This document shows, piece after piece, positions 1 through 8,037 of a DNA stretch of 64,000 bases (positions are counted from its first letter, which is position 1; each line of letters opens with the position of its first letter). The position numbers and the translations under genes were made by a program. This DNA comes from Myxococcus guangdongensis (lineage in GTDB: Bacteria; Myxococcota; Myxococcia; Myxococcales; Myxococcaceae): assembly GCF_024198255.1 (NCBI RefSeq), contig NZ_JAJVKW010000005.1, positions 248,001 through 312,000 of the forward strand. The letters run 5' to 3'. The notes below the pieces were generated by a model. The model was given only the letters and a program-made list of their open reading frames with translations. It did no database searches and was not told the DNA's origin.

Positions 1-94
1 CGTAGCTCCGGGTGGCGTGTCCCTTCGTCCGCGCCTCCAGCACCACGCCCTTCACTGCGTGGCTGCCCAAATCGAGGCCAAGAATGCGGGCCAT
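1..94 (-). CDS. gspL: Type II secretion GspL (PilM-like), N-terminal fragment
   Basis: Only the first 31 codons are present; the gene runs off the left edge. The N-terminus reads MARILGLDLGSHAVKGVVLE, the phosphate-1 segment (DLGSHAVK) of the actin-like ATPase fold of PilM/GspL. GspL is the inner-membrane protein that links the ATPase GspE to the rest of the secretion platform. The ATG lies one base after the gspK stop, and an AGAGAGG ribosome-binding site sits inside the end of gspK, so translation is probably coupled. It is the last visible gene of the gsp operon. The assignment rests on context plus this short motif; a pilM paralogue would look the same at this length. Confidence 0.75.
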   Translation of the reverse strand, partial: MARILGLDLGSHAVKGVVLEARTKGHATRSY

Positions 95-95
95 G

Positions 96-1487
96 CTATT
101 CCTCTCTCCAGTACAGGAGCTTGCCCAGCGTGTCGTCCAGCCGGACCACCGCGGTCAGCGTCTTCTGCACGCTGCCCGCCTCTCCCACGGATTTGATGGT
201 GAACGTCTGACTCTTGTCGCCGATGAGGCGGTTGCCCGCCACGTTGGACTTCACGGCCGGATTCACCACGATGCCGGCGCTCTCCACCACCGCCACGAAG
301 TCCTGCACCGCCATGCCGAAGAAGCTGAACATGCGCGCGGAGCGGATGCGGGTGATGAGCTCGTTGAGGAACACCGGGTCCCTCAAGCGCGGGTCCGGCC
401 GCGCCGGGTCCGCCACCGACATGATGGCCAGCCCCATCATCACAGGGTCATCCGTGTTGATGTTGGGCCGTGAGTTGATGTCCGGATACACCGTGAGCCT
501 GTCACGGAAGGCCGACATGAACTGGTCATTGATGCCGTGCACCCGGTACAGCTCGTCGACGCTGTCGAACCGGGCGTTCTTCGGCTCGTAGCTCGGCTCG
601 TACCGGCTGTAGGGCGAGCCCTCGTCGGAGAAGCCGGACGGCATGGGGTTGACCGGGTCATTGCGGTTGATGGCCGAGCCCGTCTCGTCGTCGTCCGCGT
701 AGTCCTTGATGGCCAGCATCACGTCCTGGGGCGTGCTGCGGACCTTGTTCGCGTCGTCGCGCTCCCACAGGAACTCGAAGCGCTTGTCCTCGAGCATGTC
801 CAGCATGCGCAGCGCGGTGGGCAGCGCGTCGCCGGCGCCCGCCATCAGCCGGTGGACGTTGAGCTTCTCCTCCTCGTCGGAGATGGTGGACAGGAAGCAG
901 CCCTCGAAGCCGCCGAACGAGCGGCGCGTCATCTGCGCCGACATCTCCTTCGACGCCGGGTCCTCCTCGCCGTCCATGCGGAAGTTCCCGTTGTCCTCGT
1001 CCACCGGGTCCAGGGACGGCGCGTCCTCCTTGCCGTTGTCCATGCCCTCGCTCTTCACCAGGCCCTTGAGCATGTGGCAGTCCACCCGCGCCATCCGCCA
1101 CAGCTGGAGGTTCAGGCTGGAGGGCTGGGGCGTGTTGCCCTGCGCGCCCACGTTGCCACCCAAAAAGCCGCTCAGCAGCGACGCGGGGTTGGGGATGGGC
1201 GTCGCGTCCACCTGCTTCTGGAAGCGAAGCAGCAGCCGCGACAGCGCCACGCCCGAGCGCGCCATGTAGTACGCGCGGACCTCGTCGCGCTGGTTGGCGG
1301 CGAGCTGCAGGTCCACGCGGCTGTTGTAGGCGAACTCGGTGGCGATGATGGTGAGCAGCGCGATGGACACCACCGCGATGATGAGCGCCACGCCACGCGA
1401 GCGCCGCTCGTTCGCGGCCGCGGAGCGCGGCGCGGCGAAGGGCTTGGGACGTCGCCGGGACGTCTGCTTGGGGAAGGGCAGGGGCAT
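96..1487 (-). CDS. gspK: Type II secretion minor pseudopilin GspK
   Basis: 463 residues. GspK is the large minor pseudopilin that caps the tip of the periplasmic pseudopilus. After a basic proline-rich leader of about 35 residues comes RRSRGVALIIAVVSIALL, a prepilin-peptidase site (cleavage after the glycine of RGVAL) followed by the hydrophobic helix. Position +5 is not Glu, which is normal for GspK. The long periplasmic part fits the family and contains an acidic insert near residues 150-175. The chosen ATG overlaps the gspJ stop as TGATG, so translation is coupled. An upstream extension in the same frame was discarded because it would overlap gspJ. Confidence 0.88.
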   Translation of the reverse strand: MPLPFPKQTSRRRPKPFAAPRSAAANERRSRGVALIIAVVSIALLTIIATEFAYNSRVDLQLAANQRDEVRAYYMARSGVALSRLLLRFQKQVDATPIPNPASLLSGFLGGNVGAQGNTPQPSSLNLQLWRMARVDCHMLKGLVKSEGMDNGKEDAPSLDPVDEDNGNFRMDGEEDPASKEMSAQMTRRSFGGFEGCFLSTISDEEEKLNVHRLMAGAGDALPTALRMLDMLEDKRFEFLWERDDANKVRSTPQDVMLAIKDYADDDETGSAINRNDPVNPMPSGFSDEGSPYSRYEPSYEPKNARFDSVDELYRVHGINDQFMSAFRDRLTVYPDINSRPNINTDDPVMMGLAIMSVADPARPDPRLRDPVFLNELITRIRSARMFSFFGMAVQDFVAVVESAGIVVNPAVKSNVAGNRLIGDKSQTFTIKSVGEAGSVQKTLTAVVRLDDTLGKLLYWREE

Positions 1488-2158
1488 CAGTACCTCGGTA
1501 GCTCCGTGTTCAACATGATGCGCGTCTGGGTGCTGTAGCGCGCTTCCTTGCCCGTCTCGTCCACCGCCGTCACCGTCACCCGCACGCGCGTGGGCAGGAT
1601 GCTCTTCTGCTCGGGGCGCCGGGTGTCCCACTCGTCATCCCACTCCTTGCGCTCCGAGTTCCAGTACTCGAACTCCAGCTTCTTCACGCCCTCCAGCAGC
1701 ACGTCCGTGGTGCCGCCCCGGTCCATGCGGTCGTCCACGTTCGGGTTGACGCGGCGCTTGAGGTCCTGCCTCCCGCGCGCCGTCTTGTCGTCGGACGCGT
1801 CCACGAAGTACTCCACCACCGCCTGGTCGGACTCCTTCACGTCCGTGTACAGCCGCTGGTGCGCGAACGTGGTGAACAGCAGCCGGTCGCTCTCCCCGAT
1901 GAAGTTGCTGGGCCGGTCCTGCTGGTCCCGGAAGCGCTTCAGGTCGAACCTGTCGCTGACGTACGCGGAGCCGATTTCGCGGGACATGCGGTTCATCGCC
2001 ACCCGCAGCTGCCGGTAGCGGTCCGCGTCCGCCTCCACCGTCTCCTTCGCCGTCAGGCCGGTCTGGAAGGCCATGGCCACCACCGTGCCCATCAGGGCGG
2101 TGATGGCCACCGCCACCATGACCTCCATCAGCGTGAAGCCTCGCGCGCGCCGGGTCAT
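1487..2158 (-). CDS. gspJ: Type II secretion minor pseudopilin GspJ
   Basis: 223 residues, the usual GspJ size. The N-terminus MTRRARGFTLMEVMVAVAIT holds a class III prepilin signal: a short basic leader, cleavage after Gly7, Phe+1 and Glu+5, then a hydrophobic helix. GspJ joins GspI and GspK in the tip complex of the pseudopilus. The start overlaps the gspI stop by four bases (ATGA), and its own stop overlaps the gspK start. The frame stays open far upstream, but the prepilin motif fixes the start. It is told apart from GspI by its longer periplasmic domain and its place next to gspK. Confidence 0.88.
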   Translation of the reverse strand: MTRRARGFTLMEVMVAVAITALMGTVVAMAFQTGLTAKETVEADADRYRQLRVAMNRMSREIGSAYVSDRFDLKRFRDQQDRPSNFIGESDRLLFTTFAHQRLYTDVKESDQAVVEYFVDASDDKTARGRQDLKRRVNPNVDDRMDRGGTTDVLLEGVKKLEFEYWNSERKEWDDEWDTRRPEQKSILPTRVRVTVTAVDETGKEARYSTQTRIMLNTELPRY

Positions 2159-3066
2159 CGGTCGTTCCTCATCAGGCCGCCGCCCAGGTTCGGAATCTGC
2201 GGACGCCCACCACCCATGCCGGGCGGGAGGATGCCACCCGCGCCACGGCCACCCTGCTGGCCGCCGTTGGCGCGGTTCAGCCACTCCGAGCGGCGCATCA
2301 GCGGCTTGCGCGTCTGCGGATGCAGCATGACGCCGTTGGGGCCGGGGATGGGGTTCTGGACGATCATCCCCGGGCTGTCCGGGTCCACCCACTGGTTGTC
2401 CGCGCCGGGCGTCTGGCCACCGGCGTTGGGCGAGAAGCCGCCGTTCCTGTCCGAGCCCGGCCCGAGCGACACCACGTGCGTCACCAGGTCGATGCTCTCC
2501 AGCTGCGTGCCCTCCTGCCAGTACACCGTGAGGTGCACCTCGCGCACCGTCTGGGTGAGCTGCTGCACCATCTGCGTGAACATCGGCTGCGCCATGCCCA
2601 TCGCCGCGCCGCCCAGGCCGCCGCCGGCGGGCTGCGGTCCGCTGGAGCCGCCCTTGCCATCCTTGTCGCCGCCTCCGCCGCCGAAGAGGCTGGCGATGCC
2701 GCTCATCGGGTCGCTCGAGTCCCCGCCGATGGGCAGGTTGAAGAGCGCGCCGATGAGCTGGTCGGGCGACACGCCGTCCAGCTTGGGCGCGATGATGCGC
2801 GCCTTCCACTTGAACTGGGGCCAGCCCTCGTCGGAGAAGTCGCCGGACTCCTCGTCGTCGTCGGGCGTGAAGCCGTCGTCGTAGAGCTGCTGCTCCACGT
2901 CCGTCATCTTCGAGCGCGCCAGCAGCGAGGCCACCGTGAGGCGCTTGGTGTAGACGTGGTTGGCCACCGCGCCCGCGTTGAGGTCGAAGATGGCCATCAG
3001 CGCGAGGCCGAGGATGGCGAGCGCCACCACGACCTCCAGCAGCGTGAAGCCCCGGGCCTGTCTCAT
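2155..3066 (-). CDS. gspI: Type II secretion minor pseudopilin GspI, with a large C-terminal insertion
   Basis: 303 residues, more than twice the usual length of about 120-130. The N-terminus MRQARGFTLLEVVVALAILG is a textbook prepilin signal (GFTLLE) with its hydrophobic helix. The GspI-like core, ending in a VREVHLTVYW-type strand, is interrupted near residues 110-160 by a Gly/Ser/Pro segment (SLFGGGGGDKDGKGG and following), and a Gly/Pro/Asn-rich tail of about 100 residues follows. In well-studied systems GspI starts assembly of the GspI-J-K tip. It has 4-base overlaps with gspH upstream and gspJ downstream. The extra segments look flexible and have no function I recognise. Confidence 0.83.
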   Translation of the reverse strand: MRQARGFTLLEVVVALAILGLALMAIFDLNAGAVANHVYTKRLTVASLLARSKMTDVEQQLYDDGFTPDDDEESGDFSDEGWPQFKWKARIIAPKLDGVSPDQLIGALFNLPIGGDSSDPMSGIASLFGGGGGDKDGKGGSSGPQPAGGGLGGAAMGMAQPMFTQMVQQLTQTVREVHLTVYWQEGTQLESIDLVTHVVSLGPGSDRNGGFSPNAGGQTPGADNQWVDPDSPGMIVQNPIPGPNGVMLHPQTRKPLMRRSEWLNRANGGQQGGRGAGGILPPGMGGGRPQIPNLGGGLMRNDR

Positions 3067-3788
3067 CGCGGCACCTCCAGCGCCTCGCCCACGATGTTCA
3101 CCTTGCCGGTGAGCGGGGACACGTCCAGCGTCCAGACGTTGTCGCCCTGGCTCAGGTACACGTAGGCCTTCTCGGTGTAGCCCTGCGGGAAGAAGTAGAG
3201 ATACGCGACGCCGCTGTCCACGGCCTCGCGCTGCTGGCGCGTCCACACCGACACGCGCACGTCCGAGGGCAGCTCGCGCGGGGGAATCTCCTCCGACGTG
3301 AAGGACGAGAAGCGCGACTGGCTCTCCACGCGCTGCTTCTCGGCCTCCATCAACTCCTGCGCGCTGACCGTCTCCCCGGCCGAGGCCACGTAGCTGCGGC
3401 GCTCCTCGCCGTTGGCGCCGCCGCGGTTGGAGCGCCGGGCGCGGTCCCGCTCGGAGTTCACGTCGCGCAGGGCGTTGTCGCGATCTCTCGCCGTCGTCAC
3501 GCCGCTCTCCGCGCATTCGGCGTGGTAGCGCGTGGCCTTCTCCTCCTTGGCCTCCGGAATCTCGAACACCAGCCGGCACGTCTTGCCGCGCAGCGCCGCC
3601 GAGTCGTAGAGCGAGCGGATGGTGCCGGCCAGCTCGCCGGCCGCGCCCTTGGCCTTGGCGCCGGTGAGCGAGCCGATGCCCATCACCGCCGCGGAGAACA
3701 GCATCGCGACGATGATGATGGCGATGGAGATCTCGATGAGCGTCAGGCCGCGCTCCGAGCGCCGCCGTGTCGCCGCATTCCACCTCAT
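3063..3788 (-). CDS. gspH: Type II secretion minor pseudopilin GspH
   Basis: 241 residues. The start MRWNAATRRRSERGLTLIEI is a basic prepilin leader with cleavage before Leu-Thr-Leu-Ile-Glu, followed by a hydrophobic helix (ISIAIIIVAMLFSAAVMG). The periplasmic part has GspH-type strands (LRGKTCRLVFEIP) and a charged, poorly conserved middle (residues about 110-165) that makes it longer than the usual 150-190. GspH is thought to join the tip complex to the GspG shaft. The start overlaps the preceding GspG-like gene by four bases and the stop overlaps gspI by four bases. The assignment uses operon position as well as the motif. Confidence 0.82.
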   Translation of the reverse strand: MRWNAATRRRSERGLTLIEISIAIIIVAMLFSAAVMGIGSLTGAKAKGAAGELAGTIRSLYDSAALRGKTCRLVFEIPEAKEEKATRYHAECAESGVTTARDRDNALRDVNSERDRARRSNRGGANGEERRSYVASAGETVSAQELMEAEKQRVESQSRFSSFTSEEIPPRELPSDVRVSVWTRQQREAVDSGVAYLYFFPQGYTEKAYVYLSQGDNVWTLDVSPLTGKVNIVGEALEVPR

Positions 3789-4231
3789 GGCTGCCCCCAG
3801 TCCGCCAGCACGCCTCCGCTGCTCAGGTCCGCGTCCAGCCCCGTACCGCCCTGCTTGCCGTCCGCGCCGAGCGAGACCACGGCGCCACTCTTGCCGTCCA
3901 TCCAGTAGATGTACGGGTGGCCCCAGGGGTCATTGGGCACGCCCTCGATGAGCTTCGCCTCGATGAGCGGCGTGAAGCCCTCTTCCTTGGAGGGGAAGTG
4001 GCCCATCAGCCGGTGGTGCGCCTTGAACAGGCCCTCCAGCTTGCGGATCTCCGACCGGGCGCGCCGTTGCTCGGGTGCCAGCGTGCGGTCCTCCGTCACG
4101 TAGACGAGGACGAACGCCAGCACCGTGGCCACCAGGAAGATGCCGCCCAGGATGAGCTGACCCGACCTGTTCGGACGGGCGCTCCCCGTGGGTGAGGACG
4201 TCGGGGATGTCACTGCGCTCTGCTCGTTCAT
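3785..4231 (-). CDS. GspG-like protein without a prepilin peptidase site
   Basis: 148 residues. The second half matches the GspG fold: a helix, then GHFPSKEEGFTPLIEAKLIEGVPNDPWGHPYIY and an SLGADGKQGGTG loop, the region that holds the calcium site in GspG. The first half differs: a 27-residue Ser/Pro/Thr-rich cytoplasmic stretch, then a transmembrane helix (LILGGIFLVATVLAFVLVYV), with no Gly-Phe/Met-Thr-Leu-x-Glu cleavage motif. It should therefore stay anchored in the inner membrane instead of being processed into the pseudopilus. ATG 4231 has an AGGA seven bases upstream; a TTG two codons earlier is less likely. It lies between gspG and gspH, with a 4-base overlap to gspH. Role unknown; an assembly factor or a GspG decoy are guesses. 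Confidence 0.75.
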   Translation of the reverse strand: MNEQSAVTSPTSSPTGSARPNRSGQLILGGIFLVATVLAFVLVYVTEDRTLAPEQRRARSEIRKLEGLFKAHHRLMGHFPSKEEGFTPLIEAKLIEGVPNDPWGHPYIYWMDGKSGAVVSLGADGKQGGTGLDADLSSGGVLADWGQP

Positions 4232-4268
4232 ACCCAAGTCCTGTCAACACACGGGGCGCGCCGGTTCT

Positions 4269-4694
4269 TCACTTGGTGGCGGCCCCGTCCGCGGACGAGA
4301 TGTCCGCGTCGTTGCCCTCGCCGCCGGCCGTGCCGTCCGCGCCGTAGGAGATGATGACGGGCTTGCCGCCCTCGTTGAGGTACACGTAGTCGTTGTTCCA
4401 CGGGTCCTTCGGCATCGACTCCAGCGACTGCGTCTCCACCAGCGCGTTGAGGCCCGCCGACGTGTCCGGGTACTTGCCCTTCTTCGTGTAGTACAGCTTC
4501 AGCGCACCCTGGATGTTCTTGATGTCCAGGGAGGCCCTGTCCCGACGGGCCGCCTCGAGCTGGGGAATCACCGCCACGCCGACGGCGGCGGCGATGAGGC
4601 CGAGGATGGTGATGACCACCATGATTTCGATGAGCGTCATGCCCCGGCGGTTGCGGCGGCGGCGCGGCTGGCTGTTCTGGGTCGTCTGGTTCAT
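4269..4694 (-). CDS. gspG: Type II secretion major pseudopilin GspG
   Basis: 141 residues, typical for GspG. MNQTTQ is followed by a basic leader (RRRRNRRG) and the prepilin site GMTLIEIMVVITILGLI, in which Met+1 and Glu+5 are the signature of the major pseudopilin. The C-terminal region has the conserved YYTKKGKYPDTSAGLNALV, PKDPWNNDYVYLN and SYGADGTAGGEGNDADI blocks, including the aspartates that bind calcium. GspG polymerises into the periplasmic pseudopilus that pushes substrates through the secretin. ATG 4694 is preceded by GAGGTGAGAG. A 37-base gap separates it from the following GspG-like gene. Confidence 0.93.
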   Translation of the reverse strand: MNQTTQNSQPRRRRNRRGMTLIEIMVVITILGLIAAAVGVAVIPQLEAARRDRASLDIKNIQGALKLYYTKKGKYPDTSAGLNALVETQSLESMPKDPWNNDYVYLNEGGKPVIISYGADGTAGGEGNDADISSADGAATK

Positions 4695-4752
4695 GTCTCT
4701 CACCTCGGGGTGACTTTCTGGCAAGCCACCGCTTCGTGTTCTGGACTTCCTG

Positions 4753-4908
4753 TCAGGGGACCCGGGGTACGTCCACCACTCCGGGAGGGGGCACTGCTGC
4801 CCGGGGGCCGTACAGCCGGGCCCCCACCGTCACCAGCGCCGCGGCGACGGCAATCATCGCCGCCAGCGTCACACGCTGAATCCAACGGTCTAACGTCTCA
4901 TTCGTCAT
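4753..4908 (-). CDS. 51-residue single-pass membrane protein in the gsp operon
   Basis: A short gene between gspF and gspG. The ATG at 4908 lies 12 bases after the gspF stop, and a TGAGGTG ribosome-binding site overlaps that stop. The protein starts MTNETLDRWIQRVTL, continues with a hydrophobic helix (LAAMIAVAAALVTVGARLY, about residues 15-33), and ends in a short proline/valine-rich periplasmic tail. I do not recognise a family. Position, spacing and strong ribosome binding site make translation likely, and the helix suggests a small subunit of the inner-membrane platform. It is easily missed because of its size. The alternative is a non-coding spacer of about 225 bases, unusual in this tightly packed operon. 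Confidence 0.62.
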   Translation of the reverse strand: MTNETLDRWIQRVTLAAMIAVAAALVTVGARLYGPRAAVPPPGVVDVPRVP

Positions 4909-4920
4909 GGGCGTCGCACC

Positions 4921-6177
4921 TCACCGGATGGCCGAGTTCACCTGGAGGATCGGCATCAGGATGGAGAGCGCGACGAATGCAATCACCGCGCCCATCACCA
5001 CGATGAGCAGGGGTTCGAGCAGCGAGGTGAGGGCGCCGATGCGCACGTTCACCTGCGTCTCGTAGTTGTCCGCCACGTTGGTGAGCATCTCCTCGAGCTG
5101 ACCGGAGCGCTCACCGATGGCGACCATGTGGTAGACGAGCGGCGGGAACTCCCCGGAGCGCTTGAGCGGGTTGGCGATGCTCTCGCCCTCGCGGATGGAG
5201 TCGCGGGCCTTCTCCACCACGTCCGCCAGCACCGTGTTCGTCATCACCGCCTTGACGATGTCCATGGCCGCCAGCAGCGGGACGCCGCTCTTGAGCAGCG
5301 TGGACAGCGTGCGGGCGAAGCGGGAGATGGACAAGAGCCGCACCAGGTTGCCGACGATGGGCGCCTTGAGCGTGAAGCGGTCCCACTTGGGCTTGCCCTT
5401 GGGGCTCACCGTCCAGCGCATGAACAGCCAGCCGCACAGCACCATCACCGGGACGGCGATGAACCACCAGTCCTGGAAGAAGTTGCTCGTGGCGATGAGC
5501 ATCCGCGTGCTCAACGGCAGCGTGGCCTTCATCGTCTCGAAAATCTTGGTCACCTTCGGGACGACGAACACCATCAGCGCCACGAGGATGCCGCCGCCCA
5601 CCACCATCATGATGGCGGGGTAGAGCATGGTGCTGAGAATCTTCTGCTGCAGCCGGGCCTGGTTCTCCGTGAAGTCGGCCAGGCGCGTGAGCACCGCGTC
5701 CAGGGCGCCGGACGCCTCGCCCGCGCGCACCATGTTGACGTAGATGCTGGGGAAGATCTTCGGGTGCTGGCCCAGCGCGTCCGCCAGGGACGAGCCCTCG
5801 TTGACGCGCTGCTTGATGTCGGAGAGGGCGCGCTTGAAGCGCTCCTTCTCCACCTGGTCCACCAGGGCGGTGAGCGACTCCACCAGCGTGACGCCGGCGC
5901 CCAGCAGCGTGGACAGCTGCCGGGTGAAGATGGCAACGTCGTCGGTGTTGACGCGGCCCCGGCCCAGCTTGCGCAGGTCGATGTCGCGCGCCACCTGCCC
6001 GGCGTTGGCGCCCTTGGACACCGCGCCCCGGCTGCCCTCCGCCTGGGCGAGCACATCCGTGAGGAAGATGCCGTCGGCGCGCAGCTTGGAACGCAGCGTC
6101 TTGGGTGAGTCGGCTTCCAGCAGGCCCTTGATCTGCTTGCCCGTGGAGTTGAGACCTCTGTACTCGAAGACCGGCAT
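4921..6177 (-). CDS. gspF: Type II secretion inner-membrane platform protein GspF
   Basis: 418 residues, normal length. It opens MPVFEYRGLNSTGKQIKGLL, the family signature. Two repeated cytoplasmic four-helix domains (about residues 80-190 and 280-390) contain FTRQLSTLLGAGVTLVESL and FARTLSTLLKSGVPLLAAM. Transmembrane helices follow each domain (about 180-210, 230-250 and 390-415), ending in SILMPILQVNSAIR. GspF is the polytopic core of the inner-membrane platform, contacting GspE and GspL. The gene starts 40 bases after gspE. The assignment is secure: a PilC of type IV pili would have pilB/pilT beside it rather than gspD and gspE. Confidence 0.95.
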   Translation of the reverse strand: MPVFEYRGLNSTGKQIKGLLEADSPKTLRSKLRADGIFLTDVLAQAEGSRGAVSKGANAGQVARDIDLRKLGRGRVNTDDVAIFTRQLSTLLGAGVTLVESLTALVDQVEKERFKRALSDIKQRVNEGSSLADALGQHPKIFPSIYVNMVRAGEASGALDAVLTRLADFTENQARLQQKILSTMLYPAIMMVVGGGILVALMVFVVPKVTKIFETMKATLPLSTRMLIATSNFFQDWWFIAVPVMVLCGWLFMRWTVSPKGKPKWDRFTLKAPIVGNLVRLLSISRFARTLSTLLKSGVPLLAAMDIVKAVMTNTVLADVVEKARDSIREGESIANPLKRSGEFPPLVYHMVAIGERSGQLEEMLTNVADNYETQVNVRIGALTSLLEPLLIVVMGAVIAFVALSILMPILQVNSAIR

Positions 6178-6217
6178 GGCTCATTGACCCCGGCCCCTCC
6201 CAGGGAGGAGCTGTCGG

Positions 6218-8032
6218 TTACATGTCCTCCTGGGTGATGCTCAGCACCTCGGCGATGGTCGTCTCGCCCAGGGAAATCTTGCGCGCGCCGTCCTCGAGCA
6301 GGGAGATCATCCCCTTGGACGTGGCGGACTTCTTGATGGTGGAGGCGTCCACGTTCTTCAGCACCAGCTGGCGCACGTCGTCGTCCACCGGCAGGAACTC
6401 GTAGATGCCCGTGCGGCCGCGGTAGCCGTTGCGGTTGCAGGTGGGGCAGCCCACGGCCTTGAAGATGCGCTCGACGCCGTAGCGCTCCTTGAAGGATGCG
6501 CGCGAGTGGCCAATCTCCTTCAGCTCCGCGTCCGTGGGCTGGTAGGGCGCGCGGCAGTCCGGGCACACGCGGCGCACCAGGCGCTGGGCGAGGATGCCCG
6601 TGAGCGACGAGGCGACCAGGAACGGCTCCACGCCCATGTCCACCAGACGGGTGACGGCGCCGGCCGCGTCGTTGGTGTGGACCGTGGAGAGCACCAGGTG
6701 GCCCGTGAGCGAGGCCTGGATGGCGATTTCCGCCGTCTCCTTGTCTCGAATCTCGCCGACCATGATGACGTCCGGGTCCTGGCGCAGGAAGGAGCGCAGC
6801 CCTTGCGCGAAGGTGAGGCCGATCTTGGGGTTGATGGCCATCTGGCCAATCCCCTTGAGCTGGTACTCCACCGGGTCCTCGACGGTGAGGATGTTGAGGT
6901 CCGGGGTGTTGATCTTCGACAGCGCGCCGTAGAGCGTCGTCGTCTTGCCGGAGCCCGTGGGGCCGGTGACGAGGATGATGCCGTGCGAGCGCTTGATGAC
7001 GGCCTCCATCGAATGGAGCGTCACCTGGCTCATGCCGATCTCCGCCAGGTCCAGCAGCGTCGCCGTCTTGTCCAACAGACGCATGACGATGCGCTCCCCG
7101 TTGGTGGTGGGGATGGTGGACAGGCGGATGTCGATGTCGCGGCCGGCCAGCTTGATGCGGATGCGGCCGTCCTGCGGCAGGCGCTTCTCGGCGATGTTGA
7201 GCTGCCCCATCACCTTCACGCGGCTGACGATGGCGTTCTGGTAGCGCTTGGGCGGCTTGATGACCTCCTGAAGCACGCCGTCCACGCGGAAGCGCACGAG
7301 CAGCTCGCGCTCCATGGGCTCGATGTGGATATCGCTCGCGCGCTCCTTGGCGGCGCGGAAGAGCACCGAGTTCACCAGCCGGATGACCGGCGCCTCGTCG
7401 TCCGTGTCCAGCAGGTCCTGCGGCTCGTCCAGCTCGTGGGCGATGGCGTCCAGGTCCTGCGTCTCCATCTCGTCGACCAGCTGCTCGGCCTCGTTGATGG
7501 AGCGGTCATAGACGCTGTTGATGGCGTCGGTGATGGTGGTGTCGAGCGCCAGCCGGGGGCTGATGCTCTGCCCCAACAAGAGCCGCGCGTGGTCCAGCGC
7601 GGACGTGTCCAGCGGGTCCGCGACCGCCAGCACCACGCTGTCGTTCTCCAGGGACAGGGGCAGGATGTGCGCCTGCTTGGCGAAGTTGATGGGGATGCGC
7701 TTGACCAGCTCCGCGTCCACCTCTTCGGTGAAGATGCGCGCCAGGTAGGGCAGGTCCAGCTGGTGCCCCAGCGCCTTGGCGACGTCCTCGGGGCCGACCG
7801 CCTTGAGCCCCACCAGGACCTCACCGATGCGTCCGCCCTTCTCCTCCTGGAGGGCGAGCGCCTCGCGCAGCTTCTCCTCGGTGAGCGAGGGGACGAGCGC
7901 GCGGAGGATCTCCCCCAGCGGCCTGCCACACAGGAAGGCCTGGCCGTGGGAGACGACCTGGGTGGAGTCGTTCCGGGCGGGGGCCGCGCCGGACGCGGCG
8001 GTGGCGAGAGTGGGGTCTGCGGTCACGTTCAT
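6218..8032 (-). CDS. gspE: Type II secretion ATPase GspE
   Basis: 604 residues. The N-terminal MshEN-like domain (about residues 45-175) is followed by the traffic-ATPase core: Walker A GPTGSGKTTTL near residue 358, the Asp box TVEDPVEY, Walker B DVIMVGEIRD and the His box LVLSTVHTNDA. A zinc-binding tetracysteine module, CPDC near 489 and CPTC near 529, is typical of GspE. It hydrolyses ATP in the cytoplasm to drive pseudopilus assembly. The ATG lies five bases after the gspD stop. The frame is intact and every motif is present. Confidence 0.96.
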   Translation of the reverse strand: MNVTADPTLATAASGAAPARNDSTQVVSHGQAFLCGRPLGEILRALVPSLTEEKLREALALQEEKGGRIGEVLVGLKAVGPEDVAKALGHQLDLPYLARIFTEEVDAELVKRIPINFAKQAHILPLSLENDSVVLAVADPLDTSALDHARLLLGQSISPRLALDTTITDAINSVYDRSINEAEQLVDEMETQDLDAIAHELDEPQDLLDTDDEAPVIRLVNSVLFRAAKERASDIHIEPMERELLVRFRVDGVLQEVIKPPKRYQNAIVSRVKVMGQLNIAEKRLPQDGRIRIKLAGRDIDIRLSTIPTTNGERIVMRLLDKTATLLDLAEIGMSQVTLHSMEAVIKRSHGIILVTGPTGSGKTTTLYGALSKINTPDLNILTVEDPVEYQLKGIGQMAINPKIGLTFAQGLRSFLRQDPDVIMVGEIRDKETAEIAIQASLTGHLVLSTVHTNDAAGAVTRLVDMGVEPFLVASSLTGILAQRLVRRVCPDCRAPYQPTDAELKEIGHSRASFKERYGVERIFKAVGCPTCNRNGYRGRTGIYEFLPVDDDVRQLVLKNVDASTIKKSATSKGMISLLEDGARKISLGETTIAEVLSITQEDM

Positions 8033-8037
8033 GGGCT

